Source: a virus. From it: a stretch of DNA of 26,089 nucleotides. Position numbers and translations under genes: made by a program. Below are positions 1 through 8,000 of this stretch, piece after piece (position 1 is the first letter of the stretch; every line of letters starts with the position of its first letter). The notes under the pieces are model-generated. The model did no database searches and was not told the DNA's origin. It saw nothing but the letters and a program-made list of their open reading frames with translations. The stretch covers positions 1 through 26,089 of the IMG/VR virus record IMGVR_UViG_3300007640_000198; one strand, 5' to 3'.

Positions 1-1
1 C

Positions 2-541
2 GGGGATAAAGAAGAGGACATGGAAGATGCCGCTGAAGGCATGAGTGAAGGTATCGACTTCAAAGGTGCTAAGCGTATTGATGACGCTCGTGCCAAGAAG
101 CAAGCTGAGAAGGACAAGAAGAACCCTTCAGGTAAGGACTACCGTCTTGCGCTGCGTAAGTTCCGCCCAGGTGCTTCCAACGAAGAGCGTGCGGAAGGAC
201 ACCGCGACAACATGCGCGAGAAGGGCACCAGCCCCATCAAGAACGGTAAAAAGATGTTCGAAGATGCTTACGCTGCTGTTTATGCAAGGGAAGAGATTGA
301 GCATCTCGAAGAGCGTCTCGATGACATGCCTGCTGGTGATGTAGGTCACGAGATCCACAAGAAGGCTATGAAGGCTAACCAGTCTGCTATTGACGCTGTC
401 AATAAGGACCAGAAAGCTTCTGACAAGAAACATCGCAACAGCACCAAATCCCTCAAGAAGGAAGCTCTGGAAGCAACTGGTCTCTTCACTTCTGAGGAAA
501 TCGAACACATCGGTGAGGTACTTGGCCTGGGAAAGAACTGA
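2..541 (+). CDS. Charged Lys/Glu-rich protein of unknown function, 5'-partial; upstream frame of a probable -1 frameshift pair
   Basis: The frame is open from the first bases of the window, and the acidic stretch before the first ATG (position 20) looks like coding sequence, so the true start is probably upstream. If ATG 20 were the start the product would be 173 residues. The protein is very rich in Lys, Glu, Asp and Ala, predicted soluble and largely helical. It has no signal peptide or membrane segment. Two motifs recur in the next frame: LKKEALEATGLF followed by SEEIE near the C-terminus, and an AYxxxY segment (EDAYAAVYAREEIE) in the middle. Such repeats resemble those I recall in cyanophage virion structural proteins, but I cannot assign a role. 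The frame stops at TGA 539-541, four bases after the heptamer GGGAAAG in slippery register, so this may be the short product of a gene that also makes a -1 fusion. Coding status is well supported by composition and by the shared repeat. Confidence 0.8.
   Translation, partial: GDKEEDMEDAAEGMSEGIDFKGAKRIDDARAKKQAEKDKKNPSGKDYRLALRKFRPGASNEERAEGHRDNMREKGTSPIKNGKKMFEDAYAAVYAREEIEHLEERLDDMPAGDVGHEIHKKAMKANQSAIDAVNKDQKASDKKHRNSTKSLKKEALEATGLFTSEEIEHIGEVLGLGKN
451..487 (+). repeat. 37-base direct repeat, second copy at 1215-1251
   Basis: The two copies differ at only two of 37 bases. Each encodes the motif LKKEALEATG followed by an aromatic/acidic SEEIE-like tail, once near the end of the upstream frame and once inside the downstream frame. 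Sharing the motif across the two frames supports the idea that they form one modular protein. Confidence 0.85.
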
Positions 542-562
542 CCTCCAGTGAAGAGCTGGAGG
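515..562 (+). promoter_or_regulatory. Probable programmed -1 ribosomal frameshift signal (GGGAAAG heptamer with stimulators)
   Basis: Seen directly: the heptamer GGGAAAG at 529-535 is read G_GGA_AAG in the frame of the upstream gene, the X_XXY_YYZ register. The zero frame stops at TGA 539-541. A six-base spacer (536-541) is followed by a perfect 7-bp GC-rich inverted repeat, CCTCCAG 542-548 and CTGGAGG 556-562, with a 7-base loop. An anti-SD-like GAGGT lies at 515-519, nine bases before the heptamer. The -1 frame is open from 517 through the next gene to 1476. Known: phage lambda uses the same GGGAAAG heptamer for its G/GT tail proteins, and dnaX uses the arrangement SD, heptamer, hairpin. 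Inferred: slippage fuses the two frames through GLGK-ELTSSEELEE. The alternative is a sequencing indel. Confidence 0.75.
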
Positions 563-591
563 AAGGCATTGGAGCAATTGCCGCGGCCGGT

Positions 592-1476
592 ATGAAGGCC
601 CTCGGTAGTGCTGCTAAAGCAGGTTCTAAGGTTGCTGGAAACGCAGTTAAGTCTGGTGCTAAGGTTCTCGCCAAGAAAGGTGTAGACGCCGCGGCGCACG
701 CAGCCAAGAGCGCTCTTGACGGTGATGCCGAAAAGGAAGAAGTTGAAGAGGGTTACAAGCCCACCAACTTTGAAAAGAATGAGCGCCAAGCTTATAAGCA
801 CCGCAAAGATGAAGAGGATGCTGTCCGTAAGGGTGACGAAGAAGGTGCCAATAAGCATATGAAGCGTCGTGTTGCTCTGGGTTCACCACTCGCTAAGCGT
901 ACCGAACTTATCAACAAAGGTAAGGGTCCCGCTAACGAAATGACTCGTAAGGCTCGTTCTAAGTCCATGAAGGAAGCTTATTCCGACATGTACATGGAAG
1001 TGTACAAGGGTAAGCACGGTCAGTCCGATAAAGAGTACATGGATTCGCGTTCTGACGCTGGTAAGCGAATCAGTGGCGACTCTAAGGAAGGTCCTGCTTC
1101 CTACTCCACTCGTATTCATAAGAACTCACCTCCCACACTTCCTGGTGAGAAGCCTAAGAATGTTCCTGGCCTGAGTAAAGGTGAGAAAGCAGAGTTGGCG
1201 ATGCGTAAATCCAACCTCAAGAAGGAAGCCCTGGAAGCAACTGGTTTCTTCTCAGAGGAAGAAATCGAAGCACTCCAAGAGAAGATGTCCGCTATGGACA
1301 TTGTGAGGAAGCAGGTCGAGGACAAGTACGGTAAAGGTGCTATCCACGACCCCAACGCACCCAAGAAGGAAGTTTCTCCTGAAGAGAAGAAGCGCCGCGC
1401 TGCTGAAGAAGCAAAGAACCGCGCAGCTCGCAAGAAGGAAGCAGGATACGATCCCATGCACTCCCCCCGCGACTGA
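592..1476 (+). CDS. Lys/Ala-rich protein of unknown function; downstream (-1) frame of a probable frameshift product
   Basis: 294 residues if started at ATG 592. The frame is open from 517, with no ATG, GTG or TTG before 592, and no well-spaced Shine-Dalgarno precedes ATG 592. An ATT at 568 has GGAGG five bases upstream, but that GGAGG lies inside the 542-562 hairpin. Entry by -1 slippage at 529-535 is therefore attractive and would add 313 residues to the upstream protein. Residues 1-45 are an Ala/Gly/Lys-rich helix (repeating AAKAG, AVKSGAK and AAHAAKS elements) that could be amphipathic. A long highly charged region follows, with SMKEAYSDMY around residue 123 and a second LKKEALEATGFF/SEEEIE repeat around residues 208-225. 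The basic tail ends in a Lys/Arg/Ala-rich helix. It looks like a virion internal or structural protein. I cannot name a family. A strong terminator lies directly downstream. Confidence 0.8.
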   Translation: MKALGSAAKAGSKVAGNAVKSGAKVLAKKGVDAAAHAAKSALDGDAEKEEVEEGYKPTNFEKNERQAYKHRKDEEDAVRKGDEEGANKHMKRRVALGSPLAKRTELINKGKGPANEMTRKARSKSMKEAYSDMYMEVYKGKHGQSDKEYMDSRSDAGKRISGDSKEGPASYSTRIHKNSPPTLPGEKPKNVPGLSKGEKAELAMRKSNLKKEALEATGFFSEEEIEALQEKMSAMDIVRKQVEDKYGKGAIHDPNAPKKEVSPEEKKRRAAEEAKNRAARKKEAGYDPMHSPRD

Positions 1477-1483
1477 TGACTAA

Positions 1484-1506
1484 GGGACCCTACGGGGTCC
1501 TTTTTT
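1484..1506 (+). terminator. Rho-independent terminator after the frameshift gene pair
   Basis: GGACCC (1485-1490) pairs with GGGTCC (1495-1500) around the tetraloop TACG closed by C-G, a stable UNCG-type loop. A flanking G-T pair and six T bases (1501-1506) follow. It begins eight bases after the stop codon, a classical intrinsic terminator. Confidence 0.9.
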
Positions 1507-1511
1507 CTTAC

Positions 1512-1518
1512 CTAAATA
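1512..1518 (+). promoter_or_regulatory. T4-type late promoter -10 (CTAAATA)
   Basis: CTAAATA lies just after the terminator T-run and 21 bases before the next start codon. T4 late promoters need only a TATAAATA-like -10 read by gp55-RNA polymerase. The same element recurs before most transcription units here, which supports function. Start of transcription is expected about six bases downstream. Confidence 0.75.
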
Positions 1519-1539
1519 CCAGAAAAGAAGTACTTCACA

Positions 1540-2352
1540 ATGGCAGCTCAAGGAACTGACAAGTTTGTAGTGAATAGGGCCGGAGTTAGTTACCAGGCTC
1601 TCTATACTGACTTGGTACAAAACATCTCCACCGATGTCTCTATTGGCACCCAGGATAACCTAGGGGCTCAGCTTATCGTTAGTGGCAATAGCAATTCAAA
1701 CCTCTCCCAAATCAATATCCGTAGGGAAGAAGCAGACACCGTCGACTTTAAGTTGATCTCCTTCCTGTTGGGCGCTGACACGGGCATAACGACGTCACTC
1801 TACGACAATGCCAATATCTCCCTACACACTGATACAGCGCCCGTTGTAGGCGACGACAGCGTAACTCAGAACGTGTACCTACAGGCAACTGCACCCGGAG
1901 GAATTATCCTCGGCGCTGGTGCCGGTGAAAAGATGCGCATCGACGCTTCTGGCCGTATTGGTATTGGAACCTCTTCACCCACTGCACCCCTTCACGCTCA
2001 GGTTACTACCACCAGTTCACAATATGTTCTTGGTCCTGAAGTTTCTGCTATCTTCGAAGTAAACTCAGATAATAAGATTGTAATTCAATCTTCGACTACT
2101 GGCTCCTCTTCCGTAGCTTTCGGTGATGCCAACAGTTATGACATTGGTATGGTTACATATAACAACAACACCAATGAAATGACCATCAGCACCAACGGTA
2201 CTGAAAGGGTCACCATTAAGAGTACAGGTGTTATCAACTTCTCCACCATCGACACCTATGCCGACAACACCGCGGCAATTAGCGGTGGCATGGACGAGGG
2301 TGACCTCTACCGAACAACAGACGGTACTTTGAAGATTGTTTACGCACCCTGA
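1540..2352 (+). CDS. Fibre-like virion structural protein
   Basis: 270 residues, starting at ATG 1540 with purine-rich AGAAAAGAAG about nine bases upstream and its own late promoter. The N-terminus, with DKFVVNRAGVSYQ near residues 7-19, resembles a start I recall in cyanophage fibre-like proteins. Residues around 130-152 contain the EKMRIDASGRIGIGT and SSPTAPLH motif typical of phage and bacterial fibre/adhesin shafts ('RIDSSGNVGIGTTSP'). The C-terminus, SGGMDEGDLYRTTDGTLKIV, is like the GDLYxxxDGxLKVV ending of many phage fibre proteins. It is Ser/Thr/Asn/Gly rich, consistent with beta-structured trimeric fibres. No catalytic motif and no intramolecular chaperone domain is visible. Likely role: virion surface decoration or a fibre component. 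Host receptor binding is possible but not shown by the sequence. Confidence 0.8.
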   Translation: MAAQGTDKFVVNRAGVSYQALYTDLVQNISTDVSIGTQDNLGAQLIVSGNSNSNLSQINIRREEADTVDFKLISFLLGADTGITTSLYDNANISLHTDTAPVVGDDSVTQNVYLQATAPGGIILGAGAGEKMRIDASGRIGIGTSSPTAPLHAQVTTTSSQYVLGPEVSAIFEVNSDNKIVIQSSTTGSSSVAFGDANSYDIGMVTYNNNTNEMTISTNGTERVTIKSTGVINFSTIDTYADNTAAISGGMDEGDLYRTTDGTLKIVYAP

Positions 2353-2362
2353 TAGACAAACC

Positions 2363-2401
2363 AACCAGGACCGGTTATAACAGAGGAGTCCTGGTTCTTT
2401 T
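2363..2401 (+). terminator. Probable terminator hairpin with a ribosome-binding-like site in its loop
   Basis: AACCAGGAC (2363-2371) and GTCCTGGTT (2388-2396) form a perfect 9-bp stem with a 16-base loop, followed by CTTTT. The T-run is short, so termination may be partial. GAGGAG (2383-2388) in the loop edge is the only Shine-Dalgarno-like sequence before the small gene starting at 2405, though its spacing is long. Confidence 0.6.
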
Positions 2402-2404
2402 GTT

Positions 2405-2602
2405 ATGACCGTCCAAGAAGTACAAGCCGAGGTTCAACTGCTGAACCTGAACAACATCCGCAAGTTCCCCTGCTCCCGCAGTAAGGTTGAAGACTTCTAC
2501 AACATGTGGCAGCGTTTCGGGCCCCAAGCTGCTCGGGACATTATGATTCCTTCCATTTGGAACCAAGACGTTCCCCGCCCCTCGGAGTATTTCTATGGAT
2601 GA
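2405..2602 (+). CDS. Small protein of unknown function (65 residues)
   Basis: ATG 2405 follows directly after the hairpin at 2363-2401. The 65-residue product begins MTVQEVQAEVQLLNLNNIRK, continues with an amphipathic helix region and a DFYNMWQRFGPQAARD segment, and ends PRPSEYFYG. It has no membrane segment and no family motif I recognise. It overlaps the next small gene by eight bases (ATGGATGA), which suggests translational coupling. The pair sits between a fibre-like gene and gene 25, so a small accessory or assembly role in virion formation is possible. Codon use matches the neighbours and the tight overlap supports a real gene. Function is unknown. Confidence 0.65.
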   Translation: MTVQEVQAEVQLLNLNNIRKFPCSRSKVEDFYNMWQRFGPQAARDIMIPSIWNQDVPRPSEYFYG

Positions 2603-2744
2603 TAGACCCTTTGAGCTCTGGTACAAGAAGCCAGGTACAGAAGAGTACATCAAGATCGACGTTGCGTTGGATGAAATCTTCAATAGATTGAGTGCCCTAG
2701 AGGGCAAACCGGAAGACGACAACGGTCTTGGTCTAACAGACTAA
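2595..2744 (+). CDS. Small acidic protein of unknown function (49 residues)
   Basis: A short frame: ATG 2595 to TAA 2742-2744. The product reads MDDRPFELWYKKPGTEEY, then IKIDVALDEIFNRLSALEG, and ends KPEDDNGLGLTD. The middle resembles a short amphipathic, possibly coiled-coil helix (VALDEIFNRLSALE). CGGAG at 2583-2587 is a suitable ribosome-binding site seven bases before the start. Its start overlaps the end of the preceding gene and its stop codon lies inside the late-promoter element CTAAATA, immediately before a terminator. That packing, typical of phage small genes, argues that it is translated. No function can be assigned. Confidence 0.65.
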   Translation: MDDRPFELWYKKPGTEEYIKIDVALDEIFNRLSALEGKPEDDNGLGLTD

Positions 2745-2747
2745 ATA
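2741..2747 (+). promoter_or_regulatory. T4-type late promoter -10 (CTAAATA) abutting a terminator
   Basis: CTAAATA overlaps the stop codon of the 49-residue gene and ends one base before the left arm of the terminator stem at 2748. A T4-like start about six bases downstream (near 2753) would begin the RNA inside that left arm, so locally started transcripts would not form the terminator. Confidence 0.65.
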
Positions 2748-2771
2748 GAGGCGGGAAACCGCCTCTTTTTT
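2748..2771 (+). terminator. Rho-independent terminator before gene 25
   Basis: GAGGCGG (2748-2754) pairs perfectly with CCGCCTC (2759-2765) around a GAAA tetraloop, followed by six T bases (2766-2771). It is a strong intrinsic terminator, ending one base before the gene 25 start codon. Confidence 0.9.
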
Positions 2772-2772
2772 A

Positions 2773-3177
2773 ATGAGTACCAACATAAAGAAGAAGGTGA
2801 AGAATTTTACAGACATTTCTTTATCCTTCGAGCCAAATCCAATTACTGGCGACCTCACATTACTGAGCAATGAAAGAGCAATTAACCAGGCAATTACGAA
2901 TATAGTCATGTTTGCTCCTGGAGAGAACCCATTTGACCATGATATTGGGTCTAGAGTCTATGATTATCTCTTCGAGTCCATCGGGCCCGCTACTGCTGGT
3001 CTAATTCGCAATGAAATTGAGCGTTCTATTAGGTTTAATGAGCCGAGGGTTGAGCTAATTGACGTCAGGGTGGAAGAACGAGAGGAACAAAACCAGTTTG
3101 ATGTTAATATCGAGTACAAAATTGTCGGATATGAGCAGATTTTCTACTTTGCGACTATTCTGAGACCCACTCGATAG
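2773..3177 (+). CDS. 25: Baseplate wedge protein gp25-like
   Basis: 134 residues, close to the 132 of T4 gp25. The family pattern is visible: KNFTDISLSFEPNPITGDLT at 11-30, the NERAINQAITNIVMFAPGE helix-turn, the GSRVYDYLFE segment and the SIRFNEPRVELIDVRVEE strand near residue 88. The gp25/GPW family forms a lysozyme-like wedge subunit that clamps gp6 and gp7 and is shared with contractile injection systems (TssE, R-pyocin). Here it precedes gene 6, as in cyanophages. There is no Shine-Dalgarno: the start codon comes one base after the terminator T-run, and an RNA begun at the CTAAATA at 2741-2747 would have a leader of only about 20 bases. The start is fixed by the family's N-terminal length. 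Confidence 0.93.
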   Translation: MSTNIKKKVKNFTDISLSFEPNPITGDLTLLSNERAINQAITNIVMFAPGENPFDHDIGSRVYDYLFESIGPATAGLIRNEIERSIRFNEPRVELIDVRVEEREEQNQFDVNIEYKIVGYEQIFYFATILRPTR

Positions 3178-3180
3178 GGT

Positions 3181-3187
3181 CTAAATA
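3181..3187 (+). promoter_or_regulatory. T4-type late promoter -10 (CTAAATA) before gene 6
   Basis: CTAAATA lies four bases after the gene 25 stop and 23 bases before the GTG start of gene 6. A small inverted repeat, AGACCC 3163-3168 and GGGTCT 3177-3182, overlaps its first two bases, so again a stem arm lies upstream of the expected RNA start. Confidence 0.7.
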
Positions 3188-3210
3188 ATGAAAAGAGCTG
3201 GTATTTTATT

Positions 3211-5061
3211 GTGGCTGGTGCAATTAACCTTACTGAGGTCGATTTTGACCAAATTAAGACAAATCTGATCAACTATCTCAAGTCGACTGGGCGATTTAGC
3301 GACTATGACTTCGACGGAAGCAACCTTCAAGTCATACTGAACCTGATTTCATATCAAGCTCAGCTCAATTCTTATAGTACCAACATGATTGCCAACGAGA
3401 GTTTCCTCTCGTCGGCTAGTTTGCGTAAGAATGTGGTGGCAAATGCCAGGATGGTGGGATACTTCCCGACGTCCACTCGTTCCGCATTTAGTGAAATCTC
3501 CTTCTCATACCAGCTCGACGAGACGGATTACCCAAGCGGTTTCCCAAAAACACTCCAAATTCAGCCCGGCATCGTATTTGTCACCGAAGACGGCAAAAAC
3601 AGCCTCACATTCAACACAATCGACCCCCAGCAAGCCGGTGTGAGCTCCACCGGGCTTGTGGCGTTCACCGATGTTGTTATCTATGAGGGAACCTACCTCT
3701 CCGCATCTTTCACAAGAGACACCACAAAGTACAACCAGAAGTTCATTCTGGAGAATTCTAACATCGATACCTCAACACTTCGCGTCAAAGTCCAGGAAGA
3801 TCCAAACCAAGAGGTCATCGTAGAGTACACTCTGGCGGAAAACTTAGTAGAGATTGACGGAAGTAGCCGAGTTTATTGGATCGAAGAGGTTACAGATTCC
3901 AAATACGAACTAACTTTCGGCGATGGGTTCTTCGGGAAAGCACTACAAAATGGATCAAAGATTTCAATTAACTATCTTGTAAGTTCTGGCGTTAATGGAA
4001 ATGGCGTCCAAGGCACTGGTTCCTTTGGTTTTGCCGGAAAGGTAATTGACAGTAAAGGTGCAGCTGTCACTATCGAGCCCACAGTGACCAGTGTCTCCCG
4101 TTCGCAGGGTGGTGCTGACATTGAAGACGTAAGTTCTATCAAGTTCCGGGCGCCGCGGGAAAACGCAGCACAAAGTCGTTGCGTTATTGCAGAAGACTAT
4201 GAGACTCTCATTCGGAACATTTTCCCCTCCACAGAGGACATCTATGTCTTTGGTGGTGAAACTCTAGACTCCCCACAATATGGTAGGGTTTTCGTTGCAA
4301 TTAAACCAATTGGTGCCGATAGGCTGACCAACCAGGCCAAAAACTTTATTAAGAAATCTCTCAAGAAGTATAGAATTGCTTCTCTGGATATTGTTATCAT
4401 CGACGCAGATATTCTTTATGTTGAGGTTCAGTCTGTTGTTTACTATGATGACAAGAAGACCCTCAAAGACTCCTCCAACATTTCTTCAGATGTAAAGGGA
4501 ACTCTTAATAATTATGGTTCTTCCTCTACTGTTTCTAAGTTCGGTGGTGCCATTCGCTACTCTCGTATCGTTGGTGCCATTGACGATTCGGATAAGTCTA
4601 TCACTCGGAACAACACCACCCTCCGCATGAGAAGGGATCTCGCTCCTCTCTTTAACACTTCTGCTTCTTATGAGTTGTGCTTCGAGAATAGCTTCAAAAA
4701 CATCCCCAACTCAGGGCAGGCTAGTGTCTACTCTACTGGTTTTAGAGTTCTGAACGACACGAACACTTATTATTTCGAAGACGACTCCAACGGAGCCATC
4801 TATCTATTCTACCTCCAAGACAACCAAAAGGTAATTGTCGACGCAAACTTCGGTACTGTTGACTATTTGAAGGGTGAGATTCTGCTCGGATACTCCTCCC
4901 CCGTAACCATTGTAAATACAACTGTAAGCGCCGATGTCGTAGAAGTAAGAGCAATCCCAGAGAACCAGGATATCATCGCCAAGCAGACGATTTACCTAGA
5001 TCTGGATGTTTCTAAATCCGACATTGTTTCTATCGTAGACACAGAAATTACAGGATCATGA
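3211..5061 (+). CDS. 6: Baseplate wedge protein gp6-like (baseplate J family)
   Basis: 616 residues (T4 gp6 is 660). The start is GTG; no in-frame ATG is available and the encoded INLTEVDFDQIKTNLINYLK is the canonical cyanophage gp6 N-terminus. Following motifs fit: FSDYDFDGSNLQVILNLISY at 30-49, then the YSTNMIANESFLSSASLRKN helix and the GYFPTSTRSA segment, as in T4 (NMAISEMFLDSAQLR). The central region includes EITGS-like beta segments and SRVYWIEEVTDSKYELTFGD near 212, and RCVIAEDYETLIRNIFPS around 322 matches the baseplate-J core. gp6 dimers form the iris of the wedge that contacts gp7, gp8, gp25 and gp53. It overlaps the next gene by four bases (ATGA), so translation of the two is probably coupled. 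Confidence 0.93.
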   Translation: MAGAINLTEVDFDQIKTNLINYLKSTGRFSDYDFDGSNLQVILNLISYQAQLNSYSTNMIANESFLSSASLRKNVVANARMVGYFPTSTRSAFSEISFSYQLDETDYPSGFPKTLQIQPGIVFVTEDGKNSLTFNTIDPQQAGVSSTGLVAFTDVVIYEGTYLSASFTRDTTKYNQKFILENSNIDTSTLRVKVQEDPNQEVIVEYTLAENLVEIDGSSRVYWIEEVTDSKYELTFGDGFFGKALQNGSKISINYLVSSGVNGNGVQGTGSFGFAGKVIDSKGAAVTIEPTVTSVSRSQGGADIEDVSSIKFRAPRENAAQSRCVIAEDYETLIRNIFPSTEDIYVFGGETLDSPQYGRVFVAIKPIGADRLTNQAKNFIKKSLKKYRIASLDIVIIDADILYVEVQSVVYYDDKKTLKDSSNISSDVKGTLNNYGSSSTVSKFGGAIRYSRIVGAIDDSDKSITRNNTTLRMRRDLAPLFNTSASYELCFENSFKNIPNSGQASVYSTGFRVLNDTNTYYFEDDSNGAIYLFYLQDNQKVIVDANFGTVDYLKGEILLGYSSPVTIVNTTVSADVVEVRAIPENQDIIAKQTIYLDLDVSKSDIVSIVDTEITGS

Positions 5062-8000
5062 ACGACAAGGTCACCGCCTCCACTCAGGTAGATTCTCTAC
5101 TCCCAAACTACATCTACGACAACTATTCTAATTTTGTGAACTTCATGGAACACTCCATGAAGTCACAAGAGCGTTTGGGTTTTGGTCAGGACATCCTACA
5201 AAACCTCCAGAAGTACCGCGACTTCGATACCTACAAGGACGGTATTGTAGAATATAACACACTAGCCGCAGCAATTGATGCAGACGATGATGAACTGGAA
5301 TTGGTTAGTGGTTTTGGATTCCCTGAAAGGGACGGTGTTATTTTACTAGACGACGAGGTTATTTTATATCATTCTAGGGAAGGGAACATACTCTATGGTC
5401 TGCAGCGCGGCGCTGCAGCCACCACCGTTCTCCCTACTCTGCGCTCAGACGGCCACTATGCCGTCACCAAGGCGGCTGCGCACGGTAAGGGTGTCCAGGT
5501 CCAGAACCTCTCGGTTCTCTTCCTGGTGGCGATGCTGAGCACCATTCACGAGTCGTTCACTCCCAACATCAGCAGCGACCGTGTATCTAAGCAGGTCAAC
5601 CGCTCTTCCCTCTTACAAAACATTAGAGACTTCTTTGCGTCTAAGGGTTCTGAGCTCGGCATCCAGTCCCTCTTTAAGATGCTGTTCGCTCAGAACGACG
5701 TAGAGGTAAGCTACCCAGGCGACCGTATGGTTAAGACATCGGACTCTACGTGGGCCGATACGGCCCTTCTGAGGGTGGTCCCTATACCTGAGGCCCTCAC
5801 CAACCCAGAGACGACCTGGTCGACGCCAGAGAGGGCAGTAGGCAATATTGTCAAACTGATCAATTATAACAACAAGGAAGTTCTAGCAAGGTTCTATTCT
5901 GACTACGTTTCCATCTACCCCTTCCAGGACACCGTACAATACGAGTTCTCGGTAGAGATTGACTCCGTGAACGGAGACGTTCGTTCAAACCCCTCCACGA
6001 GTCTCACAAGGGCCTTAGAGGTCTTTGGTGGAACGGATGACCGTGATGATGTTACGACTATTACTGTAGAGTCGACCATTGGTTTCCCTGAAGCCGGCTA
6101 TGTCTTCATCGATGGGGAGGGCATTCAGTACACAAGTAAGACCGCAAACCAGTTCCTCGGTTGTTCCCGTGGTGCTGTATCTTTGACGGTAGATCATAAG
6201 ATTGGAGCTAAGGTCTGGGGCCCTTATTATCTACATGCAGAGTGGACCGTTGACGGAGAAACGTTCTCTAGTGACTCTTGGCCACTCGGTCTCGTCGACC
6301 AAGTGGACATCGTCCACGCTGGTCTCCTCATGGAACCAGGCGACGAAATCACACCCGGTGGCCCCGGTATGGTCGATCCTGAGAACCACACGCTAAACAG
6401 CTGGATTGAGAACTACGACGACGAGCTCGCAACCCAGGAAAACGTATCCCATCTAGCTTACGTTGGATACATTCAGGAAAACGGATCCGGTCTAGCTTAC
6501 GTTGGCAACTACACCAAAGGGGTGAGTGGAGTTTACTTCGATGAGAAGTATGTTTATGTAATGTCCTCCAACCTCCCCTCCTATGAGATTGAGTCTTTCA
6601 GTACCGATGGGAGCGTTGGTGGAGATTTGAAGGGTGAGAACGCCTGTTACGTCATCCCACAACGCAATTCAATTAGAAAGAACGAAGACAATATCAGAAA
6701 GGGAACTGACATTATTGGTGTGGCAGTAGACGGTGTTCCTTTCTACAGCAACGTTTCCAAAGAGTCCACAGTGTATGGAAAGGTTCTTAGATATAAGGTC
6801 AACACCCCAGGCGATGGGTATGTGAAGCCAACCGTCTTCACAGAAGGTGGAGCACAAGCAACTGCCGTCGTTAGTGGTGGTCGCGTCAAAGACATTCTCC
6901 TTCGCTTCTCGCCAACTTACACCACACAACCTTCTGTTGTGGTTTCTGACGGCCGAGGCGCCGAGATCTCACTAACCTTCGACAACTATGGTAGGATCCT
7001 AACCGCCAATGTCGTTAATGGTGGAGAAGGATATAACACCACACCCGGTGTTGACGTCTACGACTCTACCGATCGCGGTGAGGGCGCACGCCTTACTACT
7101 ACCATCTCTGGTGGTAAGGTTGTTAGTGTTACTATTGTAGATCCAGGACTGGACTACAACCCAGAAACCACAGTAGCTAATGTCGTATCGGTCGGTGAGG
7201 GATGTACCGCAGAAGCAATCTGTGAGGAGTGGGTCTATGACGAATACACAAAAGTTCGACTCAACCCAAACCAAGACCTCGACGGCAGTAACGCTTTCCT
7301 GTTCCCAGACGAAAACGGAGTCAATTCTAAGTTCGCCTATCTTGGAAACCCACTCTACCTAAGGGAAAGTTTGGGGGATAACGGTGAACAACACTCACCC
7401 ATTCTGGGTTGGGCGGTAGATGGTAACCCAATTTACGGACCATATGGTTTCACCAACGGAGTGGATGACTCTGGTGGTATTACGGCACAGTCTAGTGGTT
7501 ATTATCTCCCTGAGGACAGGACTGCATGCATCCCACTCAATTCTGACGATTCGGCTATCGATCCCCCCTCCACCGAAGCGTTCAGGATGGGAACCTTTGT
7601 TCAAGACTACGTTTGGGATCCCGCGGTTGCTGGCATTGTCGGAGGTGCCCTTTTGACGGACCCGAACAGGGACTACATTCAAACCGAGAATGAAGAGGAC
7701 ATCAATTTCACAAAGCAAGTCACTACGATTCTCGACCGCTCCAACGGAAAGGTTTGCAATACTCCAGAATTCCCCGCGGAACTGTATCCAGAAGGTGTGT
7801 TTGTTTATTTTACCCCTGTCTTCGGTACTACCGCTTTTTACCCATACGTAGTTGGAGACTTCTTTGCCAACAGACCACAATCCCAAAAACCAGTTCTTTT
7901 GGTTGATGGGGAAGTCATGCAAACCGACATGCCAGAGTCGGCGTATGACGACAGAAGGTATATTAGGAACTTCAGTAAAACCTACAGGAGAAGAAATCCA

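Noticed and set aside
45-344. 99-codon frame overlapping the first gene
   Set aside because: It is a basic, Ser/Thr/Arg-rich shadow of the charged upstream protein with no independent support.
568-600. ATT 568 with upstream GGAGG as an independent start of the second frame
   Set aside because: ATT starts are very rare and the GGAGG forms the right arm of the frameshift stem. Kept only as an alternative to frameshifting.
2363-2401. TTATAAC in the hairpin loop as a sigma-70 -10 element
   Set aside because: No matching -35 is present and it does not fit the [C/A]TAAATA late motif used elsewhere in the window.
3188-3250. ATG at 3188 as a start for gene 6
   Set aside because: It is in a different frame from gp6 and terminates after about 20 codons. 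GTG 3211 gives the canonical gp6 N-terminus.
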